DNA of 64,000 nt, from the NCBI RefSeq assembly GCF_004027225.2, contig NC_044279.2, positions 52,848,744 to 52,912,743 of the forward strand. The letters are read 5' to 3'. The number at the start of each line of letters is the position of its first letter. Positions within the stretch are counted from its first letter, which is position 1. The position numbers were made by a program, and so were the translations under genes. Source of the DNA: Strigops habroptila (taxonomy: Eukaryota > Chordata > Aves > Psittaciformes > Psittacidae). The notes below the pieces were generated by a model. The model was not told where the DNA came from. It did no database searches and saw only the letters and a list, made by a program, of their open reading frames with translations. Below, one piece after another: positions 37,975 to 49,680 of this stretch.

Positions 37975-40900
37975 GTGAGGTGTAAGCTCTGTTAGTTAAA
38001 TTTCAGGGAGAAGTTTGAGGTTCTTGTTTCTTCTTCTTAGCTGGCTGCTCTGTCCTTGGTTGCTAGGACAGTATGGCATGCTAGGTTGGGGCAAGGTGCT
38101 CAGTGGTATTTTGTCATCTTTCTGCTGTGGGTTTCAAGCAGCTGTTTTAAAGTAAGATAATACAGTCAACTTGGGGTGAAGGAAAACCAGCACACTTCTC
38201 CTTTTTAGGCTTTTCACTGGTGAGGAAGGTCTCAGGATGTTGCACAACTGCATCTGAAACTTGTGACTCCTCAGCACTAGTTGTGGATGGGAATGGAGGG
38301 TTTCCATTTCACTGTTAAGAGACCTGGGGTCTGCATGGTCCTCTGGGAATAGTCAGCTGTAGAGTGAGGGAATGATTGCTCCTGTCAGAGGGAGTTTTCT
38401 TCATCCGTCTGGGAAAAAGCTGTCTCTCGGATGTAATTCCCTGATGTAAGAGACAAGACTCCCTCAGTAAGTCGGTGGTTTTGTTTGTTTTATCGCTGGT
38501 ATTTATGTCTTGTTACATGTGGCCGTGTAAATAGAGCACTCTCTGTGGCCAAGTAAATAGAAAGCATTTTGTCTTTTGAAGGGCATGTTAATTAAGAGTT
38601 CTATTGCTTGGTGTCATAGGGGTAGGACTGAAATGACACTGCAGAGTTTTACTTTGAAGGTAGAAAGCCTGATTTTTTGTTAGTGGAATAATGAAACTTA
38701 ATGTGTTAAGTGGATGTGTGTGTAGTGTGAGTAACTGAATATTTTAATGCCAGATCAGGGATGCTAATGGCTAAGTCCCCTGCTTGAATTAATAATAAAC
38801 ATCTTAAGATGCCTGCAGAAATCGAACTTGGATAAGCCTGTGTCAGGTAATACTTAATGCTGAACTAAATATAAAATTTAGTCATCAGAGTAAGATAACA
38901 AAAGCTTACTGTGGAGTGCATGGTCATAGAAATTCATTTGTGAAATACATAGGTTGCATTTTTTAGGAAAGAAAGGACCATGTTTGGATGTTTCCTGTGA
39001 GTTTCCTTGAAATGCCATTTATTTAGCTTTTTACTACAGGAAAAGTAGGCATCATTGTAAATCTAGATATTAAAGACATAGTAGTAGTTAATTGGCAATT
39101 AGGTTTTTTTATCAAGAAAAAATTCTTTTGACTTCTGATGCACAACTGTTTCACTATAATAATTTCAGCTGACCTTGTTTAGGGAAAAAAAACCTGATGT
39201 GCTGACCTGTAAAAGAAGTAGTTTAAATATTTTTAGTAAATATTAACTAACACAAGTGAGAAACAACCTAACTTCCCTGTCGATTTTGTCTAATGAAGGT
39301 TAAGGGGACTTACTTTGTGTTGAGCCATCCCCACCCAAACGCACAGCTTTAAACCGGAGCGTTAATTCTCATTTAGCAGGCTGTGAGGCTTCTGAACAAA
39401 GTCTGCAGGAACAAATAGCTAAAAGTAGGTATTTGTGACGGATAAGGTGTTTCAGCATGTTCCTTTTCCTTCCTTCATTTTGGCAGTCTTCCTTTGTCAT
39501 TCCCTGAGGGCAAAAGGAAGACTGAGGGGAGGAAGAACAAGGAAATAGGCAGGGGAAGGAAAGAAGAGGTAGGTTTCTTACCTCTCTTCTTCTTAGTGCC
39601 ACTTTTCCTTTTCCTTGTCTTTTTGTCTTAATCTTCATCATTTCCCTTCATCTTTGGAGAAGGGGAATCTGGTGCAAGTTGATACTAGGCCTGGGAAAAT
39701 CAGTTATTTTAAAAGGAGCAGCTTATCTGCCTTAAGGAAGGAGGAGTGTCAGATTGCTCTCTTACTCCATCAGGGGATTGCATTTTGAGTAACTACGAGG
39801 AAGAGGAAGGAATCCCTGAAGACCTTAAGCAAGATGTACTCCCTCAGTTACCAGAAGCCCACAGCTCAGACACGGGGCCAGCTAGTCTGCAGAGGCAGCA
39901 GAAGGAAGCCTGTGATAACCCCCCTCACCAGAAAAGAGGTTCCAGGAAACCTACCCTCATCTCCGATGGCCAGAAACCACCCACAGAAGAGAAACCCTAC
40001 AAGTGTACACAATGTGGGAAGGGCTTTAAGGGGCGCCCCAGGCTCCTGAACCACCTGCAAACCCACACGAGAGAGCGGATGTTTGAGTGTGTAGAATGTG
40101 GGAAGAGCTTCAGCAGGAAGGCCAGCCTGGTCGTGCACCGGAGAGTCCATACAGGGGAGAAGCCCTACAAGTGCAAGGAATGTGAGAAAACCTTTGGCCG
40201 TGCCTCAAACCTTACTGCTCACCACAAAACCCACACAAAAAAGAAAGCCTTTTCCTGCACCACATGCAGAAAAAGCTTCAGTGGAAGTGCAGCTCTCTTC
40301 CACCATCAGAAAGTCCATATGGATGAGAAGCCCTTTAGGTGTACCGAGTGTGGAAATAGCTTCCGTCTGTGCTCCAACTTCATCAAACATCAGTGGATTC
40401 ATTTAAGAGAGAAACCCAGTGAACAGACAGCAGGTAACTGAATTAAGATCTGTTGAGTTTTATTTCAAGCTGTGCAGACTCATGGGTTATATTGGATACT
40501 CTGGTCTCCATTTGTTCCTAAACACTTCTCCCTCCTTGCTGTGGTTATGTTTTCTGTTTGGTTAGGGTTTCCCCTCCTCCACTCCCCCTTTTTTCCCCCT
40601 TCCTATATGTTTACGTCTGTCATTTGAAGAAGTGCCTTGAAAATGCCAAAGTTGAAATTAAGACTTTGCCATGAAAGCTGCCTGGGACCTTAGACTCTCT
40701 AAAGCTCTTGGATGCCATTAATTCCTGCTTCATACTGTTGCCTGATGTCTAGAAATAGATCTTCAGAAGTGCTTAGCTAAAAAAAATACTAACCTTAGGG
40801 AAGCGGAAGGAATTTAGGCTAAGAATCAGGGCCTTGCTAATCTCTTATCAGTTATTTTGTTATGTGTGGATATTAAATGAGCGGCTTTTCATTGTCTGCA

Positions 40901-42627
40901 AGGGGAAGTCTCCCCTGGCTATCCTTCTGTAATACTCCTGGCATAGTACAAGCTGTCAGGCAAGGAGATTGATTAGAGAATTTTTGGGATTTTGCACTAT
41001 TCCACGTTTTTATGATTACCAGAAACTCTGGGATAAGAACTAATATTGTGGGTTGTTTTCTGTTGTACTTTTACATGGGTAGTCCCTTTATACTTGATCA
41101 AGAATGTTTTAATTTTTAATCTTGGGTTTTGCCTAGCTATGCACAGAATTGTTCTGCGTATTGCGGTCTTGACCACCTCATGTAGCAGCATGGCAATTAA
41201 GACATGAGGCCATATGTTTTGTGTGCGAGGTTTTTCAGGTTTGGTTTGGTTTGGTTTCATTTGTTTTCTTTTGTTTTTCCTCCTGAAAAAAAATTCTGGG
41301 CAGGAGAGCCTTTCGTCTTAATGATGGAAATAATAATGAACTTCTACTGAAATGGCAAAACTGAATTCCTAAGGTAGGGTTTGGGATCACTCAGTCCATA
41401 GACTTAAAGAAGTGGCCTAGTAACTCTGCTAATGAGCCCTAAAGATGGGACCTTGCACTTCTAATGCATTTTTTCCTTGTGGAAATTTTTCTTCTGTCTT
41501 AATTTTTTTTTTTTTTTGATTGACGAGTTTATAATTCATAAGAAGAAAACAGTCTCATCTTTATAATTAATATCAGATCAGCCTAGTAGTATACCTGCAT
41601 CAAAAGAAAGTGTACAGACTTATTCTGGAGTACCTAGTAGCTACTGCATCATTGTAATCGAAGCTCCATGATAAAATTGCTTTTGTGATTGGCTTTGTGA
41701 TATGTGGATTAGGAATGAAATTTGATTTCTGTATCTGATACGAATTTCGAAGAGGTTTATGTATTTATAAACTAAATATTTTACTGAATCTTAGCTGTCC
41801 TATTCCTTAACAGTTCTTGCTCTAGCTTTGCTTCCGTCCCCTGCTTCCCCCCTTCCCCCCCCCCCCAAAAAAAAAAGGAGGGGAGAAGCCAGAGGAAAGT
41901 TTCTTGATTGTGATAAAATCCAAGCCTGTGATGTTTCAGGGGGCTATATCTGCCTTGTCTTTGTTCTGGTTTGGTTTAATTTGGGCCAACATGTGACTTG
42001 GAGTTTTAAGTTTAAAATGTGGGTGAGAGGAAGGGTTGTTACTGAGCTGCCTTTTCCTTGTGTGCACGCATATTTGAAATGCTGATCTACTAATTGGTGG
42101 TAAAGTGGGCTTTTGACTTGCACTATTTTGCTTTTAGATGCAAACTGTTCTGAATTTACATCTCTGCATCATAAAGAAGAGCAAAGGTGTGGTGCAGGAA
42201 AACCTGAGACGGATCACTTGAATCTTGTTCTTGAAGAGCGTAAGTAGAAAAAGGCTGCTAAATTGTTATGTGAAGTATTCTTACATAGCAAGCATTAACA
42301 TTCTTTTCTCTTTGTACAGTGCAGAAAATGAGAGAAAATACGGATATGCTTCTTCTAAATCAGCAAAGTCAGCTGCAGGTCCTGCAAGAAATTCAGAAAC
42401 AACTGAACATACTTCTCTCGGGCAATGATCTCATTAATTCAAATGTTTATAGTTTAGGACTTCTGCTAGGACGGCAGGCAGCTGCAGCAGCATCTCTTTC
42501 TTTTCCCCTTCTTAATCCCAGCAGTCTTCTCCCTGAAAATGCCAGTCTCTTATCCCAGTCATCACCTGGAATTCTGCCTACCACTTCACGCTCAGTCTCT
42601 CAAAATCCTGCATCTTCTGCTTCTTGA
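37902..42627 (+). CDS. Five-finger C2H2 protein with C-terminal coiled coil (4 exons, 380 aa)
   Basis: Multi-exon gene assembled from splice sites: 37902-37974, 39774-40433, 42138-42239 and 42320-42627. All junctions are GT-AG and all are phase 1. Residues 1-25 come from exon 1. Residues 26-99 are acidic, then basic. Five C2H2 fingers lie at about 100-122, 128-150, 156-178, 184-206 and 212-234. A linker exon covers 245-279. The last exon begins LQKMRENTDMLLLNQQSQLQ, a probable coiled coil to about 312, followed by an Ala/Leu run and a Ser/Pro/Leu-rich tail ending in ASSAS. Only one inter-finger linker is a true TGEKP; the others are TRERM, TKKKA and MDEKP. Helix residues -1/3/6 read G/R/N, R/S/V, R/N/A, G/A/H and L/N/K. 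It is probably a nuclear DNA-binding protein that can self-associate. The family was not recognised. Confidence 0.87.
39377..39428 (+). other. Candidate frame-breaking cassette exon
   Basis: A 49- or 52-base segment lies between a tandem acceptor (TTTAGCAG, a NAGNAG) and a donor AGTAG|GTATTT, inside the intron between coding exons 1 and 2. It is open in the frame delivered by exon 1 (GCEASEQSLQEQIAKS). Neither version is a multiple of three, so joining to exon 2 would give a stop (TAA) within seven codons. It may be a poison exon or a chance pair of splice-like sites. Confidence 0.3.
39774..40433 (+). CDS. Coding exon 2: zinc-finger exon
   Basis: The acceptor tract TTGCTCTCTTACTCCATCAG ends at 39773, and the exon ends GCAG|GTAACTG. 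It opens with DCILSNYEEEEGIPEDLKQD and carries all five C2H2 fingers. An alternative in-phase acceptor (TGTCAG at 39752) would add seven residues but has a purine-rich tract, so it is less likely. Without the donor the frame would stop two codons later (GN-stop), which gives a possible intron-retention isoform of 246 residues. Confidence 0.92.
41239..41257 (+). repeat. (GGTTT)n array
   Basis: About four tandem GGTTT units inside intron 2 of the five-finger gene, followed by a T-rich tract. Simple repeat. Confidence 0.75.
41849..41881 (+). repeat. Poly-C then poly-A tract
   Basis: CCCCC TT then about 13-14 C bases and about 10 A bases within intron 2 of the five-finger gene. It is the strand-reversed analogue of G-run/T-run tracts elsewhere in the window. 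Confidence 0.75.
42138..42239 (+). CDS. Coding exon 3: linker exon
   Basis: Preceded by TTTTGCTTTTAG and ended by GAAGAGC|GTAAGTAG, both strong sites. Exactly 102 bases, phase 1 in and out, so it could be skipped without breaking the frame. It encodes a hydrophilic stretch with SEFTSLHHKEEQRCGAGKPE, then TDHLNLVLEE, leading into the coiled coil. Confidence 0.8.
42320..42627 (+). CDS. Coding exon 4: coiled coil and tail
   Basis: Acceptor TTTTCTCTTTGTACAG ends at 42319. The exon encodes a Leu/Gln-rich amphipathic helix (LLLNQQSQLQVLQEIQKQLN, then ILLSGNDLINSNVYSLGLLL), an Ala run and a Ser/Pro-rich tail, stopping at TGA 42625-42627. The helix suggests dimer or oligomer formation. It recalls the C-terminal helices of MADF or Myb/SANT-type proteins, but only loosely. 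Confidence 0.82.
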
Positions 42628-44470
42628 TCTGCTTTGTGCTGTGAATGTATCCAATGTAGACAAATGTGACTGTTGTTTTGTGCTGTTTTCTCGCTCGAAC
42701 ATGTGATCTCTTGTGTTGTAATGTTGAAATTGTAGTAGCTATGAAGATGCTGACCGTACACGCAAACTTGGAAAGATACATGCCTCAGATGCATCAGCAA
42801 ACAGCAGCTGATCAAATCCGCTGCCCATTCATTTGTTGCAGCATGCAAACATTTTGGCCAGTAATGTGTTTTGTCAGGGCAGCTCGAGATCTTTATCACC
42901 GGGGTGTAGTTAAGTGCAACATCCATATATAAGATAATGCATAGAGTTTATTTTTCTACCCAATATGCTTTCAGTATGTACTTGGGCAGTTGGACCTGTC
43001 CTAACAAGCTGAAGCTAATGATAAAATCATCAGGGATGCTTTAAGCAACTCCTAGTAAGTCCGATTTGTATAGAAGTAGCAACATGCAACAAGTTCAGTT
43101 TAACTGCACCTCTGTTCGCAGCATCCATTTGCGAAAGCTTCCTTCATTCAGGAAGGCTTTAAATTAGGTGACTGTAGCTGTTTCATAGGCCAGCATCACT
43201 ACTAAAGCTACAAAAAAATATTTTCTGGGTTTTTGCTTAAAATGAACAAATGCCCACCATACCCCTCCCCCCCCACCCCCAGAAACCCCTCAAAACCAAA
43301 CCAAACAAAAACAAACCCACCAACCAAAAAACCCACCCCAAAACCCCCAAACAAATAAACCACTACCTCACCCCCCCAAAAACCCCACACCCAAGACCCC
43401 AGTAAAATACCACCATTCAGGTCTACTTTGCTTATTAAGAGTTTGAGGAAAAGCCAGATTGGTTTATAGAACACTTGTTCTTTTGTTCAAATATGAACTC
43501 ACTTGAGTCTGTTTTTATATATTCTGTTACATCCTCTTTGGATTATTATTACAAGCTGTTGGCTGCAGTGTATTAGTTCACTGGTGTTAGGACTCAGGTA
43601 AATAATTACCTGTTGAGGAACACTGAGAAGCTCGGTTGCACCATCTTGTGAAGTCTGCAGAGGAAATTATGTTGATTTTTTGCTTCTGTTCCTGCAGGAC
43701 TCCGACATGGATCCTTTTAAGGCTAATAAGTGCAGAGTTTCAAGAAGTGTTAGTTCTTTCTACCTCCTTGTTCCTCTCAATGACTCAGGCTAGTAGCAGT
43801 GTCAGAGCCTTTGAGTGCCAAAAAGCTAATTGTAACTTAATCAGACAACAGCTGGGATAAAGAAACTTTGGGGCTTGTGCCTATGACAAAATCTTTCTCT
43901 TGAACTGACATTGCGTTTGTGGGTTGTTGGTTTTGTGTTTTTTGTTAAAAGGATGCGCTGTTAGTAATTACTAAAATAGGATTTACATTGTAAGAATGAG
44001 AAACACTACTTCTCTTAACAAGTTGTCTTGTTGGTGACAGTGCAATGATGTCAGATTTTGGTCCAAAGATAAAAGTCTGTGGGATCATGTATGACTCTCT
44101 CTGTGTGTGAACACAGACTGTGAAAATCACACACTGGTTCTTATTATGTAGGATTTTGTATTAGCCTTAACTCAGTAGGATATTCATTTAAGCCAAACTG
44201 AGAGGCTTTAAAGGGTGTTCTTTCGATGTGAACTTGAGCTAAGTGTTTGGGGGGTGTTTTCCCTCACTTGAGCATGTTAATTGTGTGGCTCTAGACTTAA
44301 GAGCTCCAGTAAGAGTTGCTGACATTCTATGGAAACTCTGAGATGCTGTTAATAATTTCTTGAATGTTCAATTTCATTTTGCTTAGAAGTTGAATCCCCT
44401 CTTCAAAGCGAAGTTAAAGTTTGTATTTTAGTATTTTTTAAGATGTTCAGTATTAAAATGTTGCATTTTC
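42628..44470 (+). other. Probable 3' UTR and downstream region of the five-finger gene
   Basis: No coding signal. Candidate polyadenylation hexamers are AATAAA at 43354-43359, inside a CA-rich tract, and ATTAAA at 44452-44457, followed by a T/G-containing stretch. The true end cannot be decided without transcripts. Confidence 0.4.
43255..43402. repeat. C/A-rich low-complexity tract
   Basis: About 150 bases made almost only of C and A on the plus strand: C runs of 4-8, then AAAACCC-like units. The complementary strand is G/T-rich with several runs of four or more G, a potential quadruplex former. It probably lies in the 3' UTR of the five-finger gene. Confidence 0.8.
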
Positions 44471-45840
44471 TTAGAAATGAGTCTGTCTTGAGCTTCTGTC
44501 CTTTATAAAAGAGCACCAGTGACTTTGATACCCAAACCAGAGTTCAGTTACTCTAATGTATATGCCTAACGTTCGTGGCTCCTCCTGCTTTTTTTCTGCC
44601 TTCCCTTTACCTGCACCTAGGCATCTCCTTGCATTTCTGTTTTTGGAAGCTCCTGAAAAAACATAGCTAAGTCTGCCACTTCTGCAATGTAAATCAGGTA
44701 GGAGGAATCTCTTTGAGGGCTTAGGTTTAGGAGGATTTTTGCCTCTAAGGAGTGAGTTTGCATATGATGTTTCTGTTTGTAGCTGGTAGGCTCGAGAGCA
44801 GTTTGTAGCAAACCTAAGGTGAGCTACATCCTTTTGTGTTGGTGCTGTCTGATGTATTTGTTGGGTCCCACCCGAACTTGAGGATGAAGTCCTGAAATAC
44901 CTCTGAACTGCAGATGTGCTGGGGGCTGAAGGAAATATTGATAGAGAGAAGCGCAAGAAACCATCATACTTCCTATTTTTGCATTGCATCTCTCTCCTAT
45001 GTGAGAGTGGATGCTGGAAGTCTTTCTCCTCCTGTCTTTCCAAGCACTTAAGTGGTTCTGAAAAGCATCTTTGATGCTAAAAATATACCTCTTCCTAGGT
45101 GGAGCGGGGCTTGGAGTCGTCTTGCTCACGTTGGAAGGTATGTAGAATGCTTCTTGCCTCCTTTTCTCCCTTGCAGTGCTCTGGAAATGGTGTAAAAGGG
45201 TGTGTGGGGCAATATCAGGTAGAATGCCAAGGATACTGGAGAACTTTGCAGTGTCCAGGAATATATAAGAGGACATCACAGATGCTTTTCTGGTGAACTT
45301 CAAGTCTGTGCAAGTGTACTTCATGTTGGGGGCTGGACGGTGTGTAGACAAGTGAAAGGTAGTCTGGCGGAGATGTGAACTCTGACAGCTGTCAGTTCCT
45401 AGGATTCAGTATCTTGCATCATGTCCATCTGCTTCTCTTAAGATATGTTAAAAGAAACCCGCCACCCCCAAATCCATATGCAAGGAAAGGTCTGGCATTC
45501 ATTCCATGCTCAAAATGTTGGAGTTCTGCAGGCAGGAAAATAGTCCTTTTTACAGTCTGCTTTCCAAAGGAAAACTCTACTAAAACATCCTGGCTTAGCC
45601 ATGTGAAGGAAGTGGGACTCTAAGATCATGTTATGTATTTCCATTCCATTTCCATTGGCACCAGTGAGATGTATTTGGAAACACAAGTGCTTTCACTGAT
45701 TTTGCACTGCTCTTCTGACAAACTGTAAATAGCTTGCTCAAAGCCTATTAGTGGTGAGGATTTGATGTTTTCCTCCACCTCAGTCTTCTGTGATTAACTT
45801 GTGTGACTGCTCAGATCTTACTGCTTTAGTCCTGTAATGA

Positions 45841-45960
45841 TTTTTTGGTGGTTTGGTTTGTTTTCAAACAAACTGAAGCTTTTGTTGTTTGGGTTGGTTT
45901 TGTTGTTTTTGGTTTTTTTTTGGGGTGGGGGTGTTGGTTTTTTGTTGTTTTGTTTTTGTG
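45841..45960 (+). repeat. G/T-rich low-complexity tract
   Basis: Purely G and T over most of its length, with units such as GGTTTTGTTGTTTTT and a GGGGTGGGGG core. Compositionally it is the reverse complement of the C/A tract at 43.3 kb. Confidence 0.75.
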
Positions 45961-48900
45961 AAAATGTCTGACAGCTGCCTGACATCAAGCAACAGATCAG
46001 TACAAATCAAAGTTCAGTACCTGGAAGGGCCAGTGCTGTTTACAGTAAAGTATTAGAGCAGAGCTGCCATGTGTGCAAAATCCCTAAAAAAGGACACCAA
46101 GAAAGGTGTTGTGTTAGAATTTAGGGACACTCTTTTGTCTAAACTCCTTGGTGAAGTTCACTGCCATATCCCCAATGACACTCGTACCTGCAAGAAGGAG
46201 CATGATCCCAGACCAGGCCTGTGGTGAGTGAGTAATCCTGCTATACAGTCAGGGGCAGCATGAATACTGTTGGCAGTGCAGTAGAGAGCAGTAAATAGCT
46301 GACCTAAATATGTCTCTCACCCTGTTTTGTGCAGGAAGGTATAAAATAGGTAGAGGAAGTGAAGACTGAGAGTGGGTAGGGTTGTAGCAGATGCAGAGAA
46401 ATAGAGACAAGAAAAATACCAAATACTGATGCTTTAAAAAAAGCCAGTTAATTATGGCAAACAATGTCTTTCTACTCAACTGGTCATCTGGCCGCTTTCT
46501 TCACTGCAGCACAGCTCTGGAACAATCTGTGCCCTCATCCTTATTCTGAACTATTTTGGGACTATGGTTGTCCTTTTTATTAAGTCCCATTTGTAGAGTG
46601 CCAGAAGTGCATTAATCCTTCAATCCCATTATCAGTTTCCCTACCAGCCAGTGGACTTGGCACACTTCCTGCAATCTTAACATGTTGTCATCCAGATATT
46701 TGGGAATTGCAGTCTCGGGTAAGTGAGGGTGATGGCAAGAGCCTAAACGTGATCCATTATTCTCTCTGGATTCAGAGTTACCTAACAAGGGGAAAAAAAT
46801 AGTAGGTTTAGACCCAACAGTAACAGTTTTCGGTGATAAATTGAGAATTTACTCCACAACTTACTAACAGCACTCTTGCTGATTTCACTCCTATAATGTT
46901 AAGATCAATGGGTAACTTTATCACCATTACACAATCCCTTGGTGACTTATCTGGAAATTGGAAATAATAGTAACATATTGCATGTCTACATTTTACTTGT
47001 ACTATTCAGACTGAATACCACACTTAGTATCATGCTCACTAACAGGTTTCTGATGAAAGCCATGTTTTTGATAGGTGATTTTTGCATAATCTGAAGACAG
47101 TTTAGTTATTCCATGTGAGCCATACTCCAAGACAGACATGCCAAAGTAGGTACCAGATAATCTTGAGAGCTGTCTTCAGTCTTATTTTCCCTAAGGTTCC
47201 TCAAGAACTGCAACACCTTTATCTTCATCAGTGTCTGTCTTCAGGGGTTCTGTTGTAGGAGGAAGTAGATGCCCGTCTTTTATGTTATTATGCAGTTATT
47301 CTTTATAGTCTAGCTAGGTGTTAGGGCTTTATTACTGTTCCTACTACAGCAAAACCAGCAACTGGTTTGCCCCCTTTTTCTAAACTCTACAAATAATTAA
47401 TAAAAACAGTAGTTCTTGTTTCGAAGAGAAAGCCATTCTTTACAGTTTTGTAAAAGAATCATGACAAAGGAAGCAGATCTGAGGAAAATGCATGTTCCCT
47501 GTTGTGTACAACAAGGCAAAGAAAGGAAGTGAGGGAGGAAATAGAAGGCAGCATAGGAAGAATGAGCTGTTACAGTGATCTGTTAAGCTTCTACTGGCAC
47601 AGCCATTACTGATGTTTGTATCACAGAGGGTCATTGCCCGCACCTGGACAGGGATGTAATAATTCTGGGGCTATTGCTGGAAATGTGGGCTGCAGAAAAT
47701 TCCTGACTGATCCAGCCACCCCAAGGAGGAGCATGCCCCTTCTCTCTTCTCTCATGTTAGGGGATGGTGTACTGCCAGTCCTCGAGGCTGAACATGTTTA
47801 GGGGACATTAAGTGGGCAATTCAACAGTGCAGATCCTGGGGGTACACCTACTCTCAGAGGTAAGAAACTCCTAAGGTGTTCTGAAATGCAATTCACAAGA
47901 CCTCTGGACAGTGCTTTCTAGCTGGGTCCTGGTAGCTTGTTGCATTTGGAGTGAAGGATTCTGGCAGGAGTCACAGTCCGTATTTCCCAGTCCCACTAGC
48001 CCATATCTCCTGTGACAGCTTTTTTTCTGCCCTGTGGAATCATGTCTGATCCTTGCAACCTTTCTCTCTGTGTATGTACAAAACACTGCCATGGTACAGC
48101 TCTGCGATGGGTACATCCTGCAGCAGCATGAATGGTACAGAGTTTCTTTTGCTTTTAGTAGTAGCTTCCCCTTGGTGCTGCTCTAAACTAAGGTTATTGT
48201 TTTGTCCAGTTTCTGGTTTTCGGGGCATTTTCCTTTATTTGTCAGGATAAAGTTTGAATTGTGGAGGATATCACGTATTTTATGGCAGTTTTAGGTGCTG
48301 CTCATCCAGCTTTTCCAGGTTCCATTCTGCAGTGGCTAATTCCCTGTATACTTTAGAGGATCTAAGTATCCCATTCAGGGTTGCAGATGCTACTTTGCAA
48401 TAAAACTGTATTATTTTCCCTGGACTTCATAGTGTATAATATAGGTATTAGTGAGTGGTGTTGGACACTATTGTTAGTAGACCTTTATACAGCATCCAAA
48501 TACAGACTCCTAGAGCAGCTCAAATAGATTACATTCTAGAAAGATCTGTTCTTCCTTGCAGGGTAAAAGGGAAGCCTAGATTAACTAGCTTCACTGTGTC
48601 TGAAGCTGTCAAAATTATTAATGTTTCCAGTACCTCCATGAATGTAGCTTATCGGTATTGCAGTAATGACTGTCATAGAAAAATGAATAAAAAATGAATT
48701 ATTTTATTGGCTTAGTGGAATTTAAACTGTGTGGCATGATAGCTAGTAAGGCCACATGTAGATAACAGGTGCAGAAAAGATCTTGAAGTTTTCTCATTCA
48801 TCTGTCAAGTTCACTGAAGAAACTAGTGGTTCTTCATGCAAAAATAGTATGCAAGTAATTAAAGAGCCTGTCATAATATATCAGTTGGATAGAAAGCTTT

Positions 48901-49149
48901 GATACAGCATTTTATAATTTTAAATTCTCAAGTTTGGAAAATGAACAATGTTCGTTTATATAAAATCCTTTTAAAACTATCTCTGAAATTAGCCTAATAA
49001 GTCTATATTATGTGTCCATGCCAGTAGTTTTAATTTGAAAGACATCATTTTCACAAACTTCAGTAGGAGCCATGTGTTCCAATTTAACAGGAATGTTCAG
49101 AGTTCTAAGTAACCTTGCCCTCTGCAGTGCTTGTAGCCTTCCCACCTCA

Positions 49150-49680
49150 TGGCCAGCTGCAGTTTTAAAGAGCATAGCCTATATCCCATCGTTCAAATCA
49201 TTAATGAATCTGTCAAATCCTTCTGGTGTCTGGTAATGCATAATACAATTTTCCAGGTTAGCATTAAATTTCAGGTAAGTATTGTGATTTTCTGACATGT
49301 TTTGCATTAATTTTGTGGTATTCTTGCCTCAGCTTATTCATGAGAATAATCATGTGTGATAGTATCAAAAACCTTTTAAAGCATAGACTGTGTGCCATGC
49401 TCAGCTCCTCTGTTTTTAACAATGCCTTTCACTCTATTGTAAGAGAAAAATTGATATGACATAATTTGGCTTTGGAAATCTATACTGTCTATTATTCTTT
49501 TTAACTGCTATGTGACTGCTAAGTCTTGTTTCAGTATTGTTCTTGAACTGAAGTCAGGCTCACTAAAAATAGTTCCCAGGTTCTTTTTGTATTTCCTGCA
49601 GTCTATCTTTTACAATCCTGCCATCTTTCCTGAGCACTCCATGACATCTGCCAGCCAGCCTCAAAGTCTACAGGTGGCAT
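49150..49680 (-). mobile_element. Ancient LINE relic (CR1/L3-like reverse transcriptase)
   Basis: On the minus strand a short piece near 49345-49375 translates as KVFDTITHD, close to the conserved KAFDTVPHD reverse-transcriptase motif. The flanking plus-strand text (for example GTGATAGTATCAAAAACCTT and GAACTGAAGTCAGGCTCACT) follows the layout of old antisense CR1/L3 elements. Stops and indels are frequent, so it is an old dead copy. The boundaries are approximate. Confidence 0.6.

Noticed and set aside
39746-39773. Upstream extension of the finger exon (MSDCSLTPSG)
   Set aside because: It begins with GTG, not ATG, and lies in the pyrimidine tract before the splice acceptor at 39772-39773. 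The in-phase join from exon 1 explains the start better.
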